Of a DNA stretch of 64,000 nt, positions 19,775 to 28,587 are shown one piece after another. Position numbers and translations under genes: made by a program. This stretch comes from Clostridium frigidicarnis (GTDB taxonomy: Bacteria > Bacillota > Clostridia > Clostridiales > Clostridiaceae), in contig NZ_FOKI01000011.1 in the NCBI RefSeq assembly GCF_900111985.1, positions 1 to 64,000 on the forward strand. Reading direction: 5' to 3'. Below the pieces are notes generated by a model. That model had not been told where the DNA came from. It ran no database searches and worked only from the letters and a program-made list of their open reading frames with translations. Within the stretch, counting starts at the first letter, position 1; every line of letters begins with the position of its first letter.

Positions 19775-22700
19775 TTATTTATTGACTATAAAATTTATTA
19801 AATTTATATAGTTTTGTACAAAATTCTCCATATGGTGACTATCAAAAACTTTACTATTATACTCTAAGTAATATATTACTCTCCCATCAATCTTTTCAAC
19901 TGACATAACAATATTCAAGCTGTCAGAATTAATAAAATCTCTTGTAATATTTTCATTATCATAGAAAAATAAATATACACTTCTCTCATTTTGATAACTT
20001 ATGGTTTTATTTACATATCCATTTTTATGATAAAATTCATTTTCTTTATTAATAGTTTTTCTTACTACTCCAAACATTTCTTTGAAGTTAGTAATTGAAT
20101 CAAACTCAAATTTTACTGGTACTACTTTATCAATATCATAAATAGCTGTTTGTACAAATATATTACTTTCATTAGTTATCTTATAGAATAAATAAGCATA
20201 TAAAGATACAAATATATCATTCAAAGTACTGTTTTCTTCTATAGCAATATTTTTCATTTTATCTATTGTTTCCAAATCTACTTCAAATTGAAATGATGAT
20301 TGTTTACTCTGAGTCCAAGAAGTTGCATAATATTCTTCTGGTAAAATAAATGAATCTAATCTAATTACATTATTAGATTCACCTTTTATATTATTTCTTA
20401 TAAAATCTCCTAACTGCCTAATTGTAGGATATGAGAATAAATCAGCAATTGTTATATTTACTTTAAACTCTTTTTCTATCATAGAATGCATATTAACTAA
20501 CATTATAGAATTTCCACCCATGTCGAAAAATGGATCATTTATGCCTATTTTATTTATATGAATAAGAGCACTCCAAATCGCAACTAATTTTTCTTCTATT
20601 TCATCTGTTGGTGCTACATATTCTACTCCAATAGAAGCACACTCTAATGGATCTGGTAAAGCTTGTTTATCAATCTTTCCATTTGCTTTACATGTTAATT
20701 TGTAGAGTTTAACAAAATATGAAGGAATCATGTAATCTGGTAATTCATTTGCAAGTGCATTTCTTATTGAATCTATATCAATATTACCCTCACTAACCAA
20801 ATATGCACAAATATATTTCATGCCCTCCTTATTTGTAAAGTCCTTAACTGCAACTTCTTTTACTTCTTTAATTTTTAATAACTGATATTCAATTTCTGAA
20901 AGTTCAATCCTAAATCCTCTTATTTTTACTTGCAAGTCTTTTCTTCCAATAAATTCAACATTACCATCTGGCAACCACTTGCCTATATCTCCTGTTCTAT
21001 ACATATAAGTTCCAGATACAAAAGGATTAATAACAAATTTCTCTTTACTAAGGTCTTCCCTATTTAAGTATCCTCTTGCAATTCCATCCCCAGAAATGCA
21101 TATTTCTCCTTCGATACCTATAGGTTGGAGTTTATCATTTCCATCTAATATGTAAATATTAGTATTACTTATAGGCTTTCCAATAGGCACAATTTTCCTT
21201 TGATTCCATGGTGTACAATCAAAATACGTTACATCTACGGTAGCTTCTGTAGGACCATATAGGTTATGTAATGTTACATTATACTTAGCATTTAATTCTT
21301 TATTAAATTTAACAACTTGATTAACATTTAAGACCTCTCCACTTGAAAAAACACGTTTTAAACTAGATAATTTTTCTACACCATTATTTATGCTATATTC
21401 CAAAAATACATTTAGCATAGGAGGTACAAAATGAAGTGTAGTAATTTTATGATTACATATAGTATTTACAATGGATTGAGGATTCCTTTCCTCTCCCTGC
21501 TTGATTAAGCAAACTTGTGCTCCAACAAATGTCCACCAAAACAATTCCCATACAGAAACATCAAAAGTTATTGGAGTTTTTTGCATTATCACATCATTCT
21601 TATCAAGTGGATATTTATTTTGCATCCAATTCAATCTATTTATAACAGAGTAATGTTCTATCATAACACCTTTAGGGTTTCCTGTAGACCCAGAAGTATA
21701 AATAACATATGCTAAGTCTTTAGAAGAGTTTATTTTTTCTAAATTATCTTTATCACCTTGATATATATTATTATCATCAAGGCAAATAACTTCTAATTTT
21801 TCTTGAATCTTATCCTTTAAACTTCTTTGAGTGAGTAAAACACTTGCAGAACTATTTTCTATCATATACTTAATTCTTTCTAAAGGATAATCATAACCTA
21901 TAGGTAAATATGCAGCTCCAGCCTTTAATATACCAAATATCCCGATAATCATTTCAAGAGATCGTTCTACCATAATTCCAATTACATAATTATGATTTTT
22001 ATTAGGTTTATCTTTAATCTTATTTCTTATAAGTCTTGCAAGCTGATTCGATTTCTCATTTAATTCTCTATAAGTCAATTTGTTTTTTCCATATACTACT
22101 GCAATTGCTTCAGGACTTCTTTCTACTTGTTCCTCAAAAAACTCATGTATTAATTTCTGCTTATCATAATCTAATTTAGTATTATTAAAAACATTCAATA
22201 TTAAATATTTTTCATCTTTTGACAATAACTCTACATCAGATAGTTTTATGCCAATATTGTTAATACATGCTTGAAAGCAACTTATGAAATTCTTCACTAA
22301 ATTCTCCATAGTTTTTTTTGTATACACTTTTGCATTAAAGTCTAACTTACCTGAAATATTTGTTTCATTTCTAGAAAAAGCTATTTTTATATTAGTATTT
22401 AATGTTTCTATATTTTTGTCACTATGAATATTTTCAAGCAAAATAATTATGTCTACTAATGGATGTGTATTATGTATTACCTTTAAATCCAACTTATAAA
22501 ATATATTTTCAATTGGATAGTTTTGATTCTTATTAGCTTCATTTATCTTATTTTTTACTTGTATTAACAACTCTTTAAAACTTATTTCTTTATCAATTTT
22601 ACTTCTTATAGGAAGAATTTTATTGACCAAGTTTTCATCTATAAATTCAGTTAAAATTGGTACGCCTAAAATAATATCTTCTAATGCTAAATATTTATAA

Positions 22701-22957
22701 ATTAATGTATTAAAAGCTGCAACTAAAATACTATGCAATCTTAAATCTGAACCATTACTAATTCTAAGAACCTTTGATGATAGCTCTTTTGGTATATCAA
22801 ACTCCAAATACATTCTCTCATTATTACTAAAGCCATTCTCCTTGAAATCAAATGGTATTGAACTTTTCACAAGCTCTCCTTTCAAATTCTCCAACCAATA
22901 ATTTTTAGCACTAATTAATTCTTGACTATCAAATGTATAAATATTTCCTCTATTCAT
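19775..22957 (-). CDS. NRPS module, C-lobe-A(Ser)-PCP-C-lobe
   Basis: 1,060 residues. It begins at the YW..L segment, so only the second lobe of a condensation domain is present (about 1-250; no HHxxxDG). Adenylation domain about 269-740 (YTSGSTGNPKG, YGPTEAT, RGFRIELSEIE). Specificity residues read D-V-W-H-F-S-L-V-D-(K), identical to the serine code of EntF. Carrier Ser near 815 (MGGNSI). A further ~200-residue fragment at the C-terminus again resembles only a condensation second lobe. Both flanking half domains lack catalytic His residues, so condensation must come from the free C protein encoded upstream. The chain would then pass to the KS-KR-ACP protein. Ribosome site AGAGGA 6 nt before the ATG. 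Confidence 0.94.
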   Translation of the reverse strand: MNRGNIYTFDSQELISAKNYWLENLKGELVKSSIPFDFKENGFSNNERMYLEFDIPKELSSKVLRISNGSDLRLHSILVAAFNTLIYKYLALEDIILGVPILTEFIDENLVNKILPIRSKIDKEISFKELLIQVKNKINEANKNQNYPIENIFYKLDLKVIHNTHPLVDIIILLENIHSDKNIETLNTNIKIAFSRNETNISGKLDFNAKVYTKKTMENLVKNFISCFQACINNIGIKLSDVELLSKDEKYLILNVFNNTKLDYDKQKLIHEFFEEQVERSPEAIAVVYGKNKLTYRELNEKSNQLARLIRNKIKDKPNKNHNYVIGIMVERSLEMIIGIFGILKAGAAYLPIGYDYPLERIKYMIENSSASVLLTQRSLKDKIQEKLEVICLDDNNIYQGDKDNLEKINSSKDLAYVIYTSGSTGNPKGVMIEHYSVINRLNWMQNKYPLDKNDVIMQKTPITFDVSVWELFWWTFVGAQVCLIKQGEERNPQSIVNTICNHKITTLHFVPPMLNVFLEYSINNGVEKLSSLKRVFSSGEVLNVNQVVKFNKELNAKYNVTLHNLYGPTEATVDVTYFDCTPWNQRKIVPIGKPISNTNIYILDGNDKLQPIGIEGEICISGDGIARGYLNREDLSKEKFVINPFVSGTYMYRTGDIGKWLPDGNVEFIGRKDLQVKIRGFRIELSEIEYQLLKIKEVKEVAVKDFTNKEGMKYICAYLVSEGNIDIDSIRNALANELPDYMIPSYFVKLYKLTCKANGKIDKQALPDPLECASIGVEYVAPTDEIEEKLVAIWSALIHINKIGINDPFFDMGGNSIMLVNMHSMIEKEFKVNITIADLFSYPTIRQLGDFIRNNIKGESNNVIRLDSFILPEEYYATSWTQSKQSSFQFEVDLETIDKMKNIAIEENSTLNDIFVSLYAYLFYKITNESNIFVQTAIYDIDKVVPVKFEFDSITNFKEMFGVVRKTINKENEFYHKNGYVNKTISYQNERSVYLFFYDNENITRDFINSDSLNIVMSVEKIDGRVIYYLEYNSKVFDSHHMENFVQNYINLINFIVNK

Positions 22958-23095
22958 ATATATCCTCTTTCTTTTATAAAGTTTAAAATAACATGTTTTT
23001 TATTTACAAACTTATTTTTATAATAAAATCTTTTTCTTTAATATGCTTCTACTTTAAATAAACCTAAAATCTCTCATATTCTTATTAGTAATATA

Positions 23096-24532
23096 TTAGT
23101 CAAATATAAAGTCATCATTATTTACTGCCAGCTCTTGATCTTCGTAACATTTTCTCACTTTTTCACCAAAAAAATTTTTTGATAAATTCTCTTCAATAAA
23201 CAAATATTCAGTCATGTATTGTTCTATAGTAGCTTTAGGATATTTTATAATACTTTTTAAAATATTGCTGAAAAGATTAGATAATTTTCTTATATATGTT
23301 TCATTAAATAACTTATTGTTATATATAAAATCAATTTTTATATAATCAATCATTGATATTACAACAGTTAAATCATACTGAGTTGTTTCAAAAATTGATC
23401 TGAAGTTTAAATTTAAAGTAGTAGATTCACTTAATAACACTTTATCCAATGGATAATTTTGTATAACAATAACTGTATCAAATAGCTCCTTGGTTGGTTG
23501 TATATTTGCATAGCTATTAATATCACTTAATGATGTATATTCATATTCTTGTCTTACTAGTAATTTATTGAAATTTTCTTTTAATAACTCAAGAACTGTT
23601 TTGTTATAATCTATTTTAAATCTATGGGGTAATGTATTTATAAATAATCCTACCATATTTTTAATATTTTTTATTTCTGCCTGTCTTCCTGATACAGTTG
23701 TTCCAAATATCACATCATCTATAAATTTGAATTTATGTAATAGTATACCCCATGCAGTATATATAATTGTAGCAAAAGTTAATTTATGTACTCGTTTAAA
23801 GTTATCAATATTATTAACAAGTTCGTTATCAAGTTTAATACTATATTTCCAATTTTTACATTCATCATTTTTAATATTATTATCTTTTAAAAACTTTTTA
23901 TCAAAATTTTTAAAATCCTGAAAATAATTTATCCAATATTTTTTTTGAGCGCTTTTATCTTGTATCTCTAACCATTTAACATATTCTTTAAATTTACCTT
24001 TAATCGGTTTTATTGGTTTCTCATTGTTCATAAAACTGCTATAAGCTATAATAAACTCCTTTAATACAATTCCTGTGCTCCACCCATCTAATAAAATGTG
24101 ATGATAGTTTAAAATCATAAGGTATTTATTATCATTAAGTTTGCATAAACTAACCCTTAAAGGTTCAGTTGTAATATCAATTTTTCTATTTAAATCATTA
24201 ATTAAAATATCATTTATAATATACTCATCATCTTCTAACTGATATGAAAAATCATACATTTTAATCTTTAATTCAAAGTTCTTCAGTATTATTTGTACTG
24301 GTTTTTTTATTTGTTTCCACCTAAAAATGGCCCTAAGCATTTCATTATTACTTACAACATAATTCCAAGACTTTTTAAATATTTCAACATCTACATCACT
24401 ATTTATTAATATACTTAATTGTTGAAAATATTGTGTTGTATCATGTGTGTATATGTAATAAAAAAGCATTCCTTCTTCCATAGGAGTTAACGATATTACT
24501 TCTTCCACATTTTTTTTGTCGATTTTCTCCAT
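23096..24532 (-). CDS. Stand-alone NRPS condensation domain
   Basis: A single complete condensation domain (478 residues) with catalytic YHHILLDGWS and no carrier or adenylation domain. The N-terminus reads LTPMEEGMLF, the form typical of C domains that accept a chain from an upstream epimerase-terminated protein. That fits receipt of acyl-D-Asn from the C-A-PCP-E protein encoded at 33,982-38,466. The tail is acidic (NNDDFIFD), like the ends of the other synthases, and may be a docking peptide. I prefer ATG 24532 to the in-frame ATG 24550, because GGAGGT lies 10 nt before the former. It directly precedes the Ser module, which has only half a C domain. Confidence 0.92.
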   Translation of the reverse strand: MEKIDKKNVEEVISLTPMEEGMLFYYIYTHDTTQYFQQLSILINSDVDVEIFKKSWNYVVSNNEMLRAIFRWKQIKKPVQIILKNFELKIKMYDFSYQLEDDEYIINDILINDLNRKIDITTEPLRVSLCKLNDNKYLMILNYHHILLDGWSTGIVLKEFIIAYSSFMNNEKPIKPIKGKFKEYVKWLEIQDKSAQKKYWINYFQDFKNFDKKFLKDNNIKNDECKNWKYSIKLDNELVNNIDNFKRVHKLTFATIIYTAWGILLHKFKFIDDVIFGTTVSGRQAEIKNIKNMVGLFINTLPHRFKIDYNKTVLELLKENFNKLLVRQEYEYTSLSDINSYANIQPTKELFDTVIVIQNYPLDKVLLSESTTLNLNFRSIFETTQYDLTVVISMIDYIKIDFIYNNKLFNETYIRKLSNLFSNILKSIIKYPKATIEQYMTEYLFIEENLSKNFFGEKVRKCYEDQELAVNNDDFIFD

Positions 24533-24688
24533 ATTTATTACAACCTCCATTCTTCTTTTATAGATACAATTTTTAATATATATCCACCTATGAACCCTTA
24601 TTTTTTTATTAATTGTAAAATAATAAAAAATCCATATAGTAATAAGTATAAAATAGCTTTATATAGCTTTTAGAATACTTAAAATAAA

Positions 24689-24719
24689 CCGAAGTGAAAC
24701 TCTTACATTTGCACCTCGG
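24689..24719 (-). terminator. Terminator-like hairpin inside the biosynthetic operon
   Basis: On the minus strand, CCGAGGTG pairs with CACTTCGG (8 bp, one G-U) across a 15-nt loop, followed by a U-rich TTTATTTT. It lies in the ~230-nt gap between the acetyltransferase and the free C domain, in the middle of a unit whose genes otherwise lie close together. It could reduce distal transcription unless overridden, for which LoaP is the obvious candidate. Confidence 0.6.
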
Positions 24720-24781
24720 CATTATCCAATTAAATAATCTTAATTTACACTCCTAATTATTTATATATAAAGTTTACTATA

Positions 24782-26023
24782 CTATGGTGCTAAATATTCA
24801 TCTGAATTATATGTGACGCTTTTAGGCAATATATAGGTAAGTTCTTTTATGCAATCAGGAATTAATAAATTAGATTGTTGTATATTTTCATTAAGACCTA
24901 CTTTCAACTTTCCATTATAATAAAGTTCTTCTGCTGATTTTAATCCAGTAAGAAGTGGAACAAAATCATGAATTGTAGTGATTACTTCACAATCTATTTT
25001 TTCTTCTTTCATAACTTTTCCATCCATTGAAATTATATATGCCCCAGTATTACTCTCCAACTTATCATCTTTTACATAAATAGAAATTTCTCTTTTGGGT
25101 GGAAATACTATTAACTTTTCCAATAAGCCTCTAAAATCTATTATACGAGCCATTCTAGAAATCATCCTATTGTGAGACAAAAATCTATCATTTGCCCATA
25201 TATTACTTATTAATATATCAAGCGGAAAATCTTCAGGAATACTTGAAAAATAAAAACTAGTTATTTCATTATCTATATTTAAAATAAAATTTTTAATTGC
25301 ATAAAATCCATTTAAATTCATATATCTAAATGACTTTATATACATTCTAGTCTTTCCTATATTATACAGTGCATATGCTATAGGTTTGTCATTATCATCA
25401 TATGCTACAACAATTTTTACTTCATAATCTAAAAATTTAATATCTTCATAACATTTAGGCCACTTCATTTCATTGTATCTGGAATTCTGCCAAAACCAAT
25501 TACTAAGTTCTTTGTAATCACATTGTAACTTTTTATTTTTTGATAAAAAACCTGAACTTATTTTATAATTAAATTTGTAATCTTTTGTCTCATATAAAAA
25601 ATCTCGTGGAATAAGTGTTGCATATTTATTTAATGCAAATTCAAATCCAAATTTTCTATATAATGAATCTCTAGCAGGATCTACAAGCATTAAAGGTATA
25701 TTATTACTAAGACACTTTTTTGCATCATTTAACATTTGTGTAAATACAAGTCCTTTATTTCTGTACTCAGGTAATGTTGCTATCCCATCAATATAATGAG
25801 CCCTGACCTCTTTATTTCTTATAAGAACTTTTACATCCAAACTTAAATAAGTTGATATAAGTTTTCCATCATCTATCCATCCATATGCTTGATTCCATAA
25901 ATCATCCTGACTAAAAAATCTCATACTGAATTCTTCCTCAAATGTTTGTGTATCTAAAAATGAATTTCTCCAAACTTTCAAGAATTCTTTATTAAAGTTT
26001 TCATTCAACCTAATTAATTCCAC
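24782..26023 (-). CDS. Eis-like GNAT N-acetyltransferase with SCP2-like C-terminus
   Basis: 413 residues. The N-terminal GNAT domain has the acetyl-CoA-binding pattern LPEYRNKGL followed by LVDPARDSLYRKFGFEF, as in Eis-family enzymes. A second GNAT-like segment follows, and the last ~100 residues resemble an SCP2/sterol-carrier fold. Eis enzymes acetylate amines on aminoglycosides and peptides. The zwittermicin and edeine clusters both carry N-acetyltransferases for self-protection (ZmaR, EdeQ). Here the product should carry an amine from the PKS aminotransferase, so self-resistance by acetylation is the best guess; a tailoring role is possible. GTG start with an AGGGAGGG site about 9 nt upstream. 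Confidence 0.85.
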   Translation of the reverse strand: MELIRLNENFNKEFLKVWRNSFLDTQTFEEEFSMRFFSQDDLWNQAYGWIDDGKLISTYLSLDVKVLIRNKEVRAHYIDGIATLPEYRNKGLVFTQMLNDAKKCLSNNIPLMLVDPARDSLYRKFGFEFALNKYATLIPRDFLYETKDYKFNYKISSGFLSKNKKLQCDYKELSNWFWQNSRYNEMKWPKCYEDIKFLDYEVKIVVAYDDNDKPIAYALYNIGKTRMYIKSFRYMNLNGFYAIKNFILNIDNEITSFYFSSIPEDFPLDILISNIWANDRFLSHNRMISRMARIIDFRGLLEKLIVFPPKREISIYVKDDKLESNTGAYIISMDGKVMKEEKIDCEVITTIHDFVPLLTGLKSAEELYYNGKLKVGLNENIQQSNLLIPDCIKELTYILPKSVTYNSDEYLAP

Positions 26024-26053
26024 TTTAATAACCCTCCCTCTATTTTTATACTT

Positions 26054-27112
26054 CTAACTCTCTATAATGACCTTCATATATTTAGGAAATTTTGGCTCGA
26101 ACTCCATATTATGTTCAAGAATAATTACATCATCTTTCTTACCTATTTCATGAAAACCTGAAAATTTGTACGTAATATACATCATACGATTTCTATCATT
26201 AGTTACAAATTCTGCACATAACCTTACATTATTTTTCTTGGACATACTTATAATATGATTTATAAGCACAGATCCCACACCTCTCGACATAACTCTGCAC
26301 GACATTAATAAAAGCTTTATAGTCCAAACTTCACTTCCACATTCCACAAGCCCAAGACCTATTTTTCCATAAGTCCCATATTTATCACCTAAGCATGCCA
26401 TAAGCAGCATATGATTATCTGACTTTCGAAATAAACTCAGCTCTTCAATAGAATAAGTATATCCTGTAGTATTTAACTGATGTGTTCTTAATGTTAATTC
26501 TTCTGCTCTTTTTAGATCATCATCTGTTGCTGGTGATATTTTAAATACCATATCTAAAGAAGATAAAAACTCTTCCTTAGGTCCGATAAAATCCTCTTCA
26601 TCTTTTTTTCTATTAATATCATTTATATACATTTGTCTTCTATTATGGGAATCTTCCGTTATAAACCTTGGATTAAATTCAGGAGTATCAATTACTTTAC
26701 TTATATCATTTACATTTATACACATTACTTGTGGTAATGAAAAACTTACCTCATCTAACTCATACTGCTGATCATCAATAAATGCAACTGTGTCTAATCC
26801 AATATTAATTAATTCTGCAATTTTTTTTATTGATGATGATTTAGAGTTCCAGTTTATCTGAGGATATAGAAAATATTCACTAATCTTTAACGCCTTTAGT
26901 TTGTCCATAGTTTGTATGTAATTATTTTTACTTGCTATAGACTGAATTATTCCTCTATTATCTAAAGTCTTAATAATGTCTATGATTCCCTCACATAATG
27001 TTACATTTTTATTTTCCAATAATATACCATCCCATAAAGTATTATCAATGTCCCAAGTTACACACTTTATTTTTTTTTCTTTTTGTTCATTCACCTTACT
27101 GTAGCTACTCAT
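26054..27112 (-). CDS. FkbH-like HAD protein (glyceryl-ACP loading)
   Basis: About 352 residues. The N-terminal HAD phosphatase-type domain shows the nucleophile motif DIDNTLWDG and later FIDDQ. The C-terminal half is the acyltransferase-like region of FkbH proteins (ELTLRTHQLN). The family takes 1,3-bisphosphoglycerate, dephosphorylates it and loads a glyceryl group on a discrete ACP. That ACP and two dehydrogenases lie immediately upstream. Start ATG 27112 is preferred because a GGGGGT site lies just before it; the longer frame would need TTG 27124. This is the first committed step to methoxy- or hydroxymalonyl-ACP. No FkbG-type O-methyltransferase is in view, so hydroxymalonyl-ACP is expected. 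Confidence 0.92.
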   Translation of the reverse strand: MSSYSKVNEQKEKKIKCVTWDIDNTLWDGILLENKNVTLCEGIIDIIKTLDNRGIIQSIASKNNYIQTMDKLKALKISEYFLYPQINWNSKSSSIKKIAELINIGLDTVAFIDDQQYELDEVSFSLPQVMCINVNDISKVIDTPEFNPRFITEDSHNRRQMYINDINRKKDEEDFIGPKEEFLSSLDMVFKISPATDDDLKRAEELTLRTHQLNTTGYTYSIEELSLFRKSDNHMLLMACLGDKYGTYGKIGLGLVECGSEVWTIKLLLMSCRVMSRGVGSVLINHIISMSKKNNVRLCAEFVTNDRNRMMYITYKFSGFHEIGKKDDVIILEHNMEFEPKFPKYMKVIIES

Positions 27113-27148
27113 ACTTACCCCCAAGTGATATATATCATTTTTAAAGGA

Positions 27149-28285
27149 TTACCTTAAACCCCTCATGGCATTATTAGCAATTAAAATTTCGTGCATTTGA
27201 GATGTTCCTTCAATGATTTCATTAATTCTTGCATCTCTAAAATATCTTTCAATAGGATAGTCACTACAGCATCCATTAGCTCCATGAATTTGCAATGCAT
27301 TACTTGCCACTTGATTTATCATCTTTGACGCAAAATACTTAGCTACCCAAGTTTCCATTATCGACTCTGGATCACAATTTTGCCTTAAATATCCTGACTT
27401 ATAACATAACTGACGTGCAGCTTTTACATTTACAACCATTTCAGTTATCATTTTTTGTATAAGCTGATTGTCTTTTAAAGCATTCCCAAACTGCTCTCTT
27501 TTGCTAGCATATACAATACTATCATTTATACACGCTTGCCCAAGACCAACACTTCCCCATGCTATAGTATATCTACCATAATCTAGACTAGATAATGCAA
27601 CGTGAGATAACCCTGTACCAATACTTCCAACTATATTACTTTTTAAAATCTTACAATTACAGAAGTTCAATTCACCAACCATCGATCCTCTAGCTCCGAG
27701 CATATCAATAATTGGAGTTATATTGAAACCTTGTGTGTCTCTCTCTACTAAAAATGCAGTTGGTTTCCCATCATATTTTGCAAAAACTAAAAATACATCC
27801 GCAATCTGTGCCATAGTAATCCATTTTTTAGATCCATTTAATACATAATGATTTTTATCATCAATAACTGTTGATTTTATACCTTGTGCATTACTTCCAA
27901 TTTCAGGTTCACTCAATCCAAATGCACCAATACATTCCCCAGAAGCGAGTTTAGGTAACCATTTATTCTTCAACTCTTCACTAGCCCACTTCTGTATAGC
28001 TAAAGCAACCATACCATGAACAGTAATTAAATTTCTTACTGTTGTACATCCTCTTCCAAGTTCTTCATTAAGAAGTCCAATCGTGATTGCATCTGCTCCT
28101 TTACCACCATATTTTTCGTCTATCATTAATCCTAGATACCCTCTTATTGTAAGTTCTTTTATTATTTCTCGTGGTAAATATTGCTTTCTATCAATTTGCG
28201 CTGCTTCCGGAATTATAATCTCATTTACAAATTTATTGAACTCATCTTTATATTTTATCTGCTCACAAGTTAATTCTAATTTCAA
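27149..28285 (-). CDS. Acyl-CoA dehydrogenase-like flavoprotein of extender synthesis (FkbI/ZmaE type)
   Basis: About 378 residues with the full acyl-CoA dehydrogenase pattern: FGLSEPEIGSNA and WITMAQIADV for FAD/substrate binding, YASKREQFGNAL, IHGANG, and the catalytic-base region IIEGTSQ near the C-terminus. In methoxymalonyl and zwittermicin pathways this protein oxidises the ACP-bound glyceryl unit together with a 3-hydroxyacyl dehydrogenase. I place the start at TTG 28285, since GAGGTGAG lies correctly before it; ATG 28306 has no ribosome site. It lies between the ACP and FkbH-like genes. Confidence 0.92.
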   Translation of the reverse strand: MKLELTCEQIKYKDEFNKFVNEIIIPEAAQIDRKQYLPREIIKELTIRGYLGLMIDEKYGGKGADAITIGLLNEELGRGCTTVRNLITVHGMVALAIQKWASEELKNKWLPKLASGECIGAFGLSEPEIGSNAQGIKSTVIDDKNHYVLNGSKKWITMAQIADVFLVFAKYDGKPTAFLVERDTQGFNITPIIDMLGARGSMVGELNFCNCKILKSNIVGSIGTGLSHVALSSLDYGRYTIAWGSVGLGQACINDSIVYASKREQFGNALKDNQLIQKMITEMVVNVKAARQLCYKSGYLRQNCDPESIMETWVAKYFASKMINQVASNALQIHGANGCCSDYPIERYFRDARINEIIEGTSQMHEILIANNAMRGLR

Positions 28286-28332
28286 TATTCTCACCTCAAT
28301 ATACATAAAATGAAATTTACTTTAATATTACT

Positions 28333-28572
28333 TTAACTACTTTTCTTCTTCTCAATAAATTCTGATATTGCATTTATTGAACTAAAATTATTTAAATCAA
28401 GATCATTATTACCTATATTTATAGAAAATTCTTTTTCAATAAACATTACTAACTGCATTGCAAACAATGAGTTTACATATCCTAACTCATAAATATTATC
28501 TTCGTCATTAATTTCTGCTTTTTTAAAAAAATGTCCTAAAAACTCTCTAATTTTTTGTTTAATTCGTTCCAT
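28333..28572 (-). CDS. Discrete acyl carrier protein for extender unit
   Basis: 79 residues, one carrier fold. The phosphopantetheine Ser is in GYVNSLFAM, followed by the FIEKEFSI helix typical of FkbJ/ZmaD-type ACPs rather than the fatty-acid ACP (no DSLD). It probably holds the glyceryl and then hydroxymalonyl unit. The PPTase encoded at 41,210-41,905 is the likely activator. AAGGAG lies before the ATG. The gene follows the dehydrogenase by 15 nt. Confidence 0.92.
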   Translation of the reverse strand: MERIKQKIREFLGHFFKKAEINDEDNIYELGYVNSLFAMQLVMFIEKEFSINIGNNDLDLNNFSSINAISEFIEKKKSS

Positions 28573-28587
28573 ATTTTATCTCCTTCT

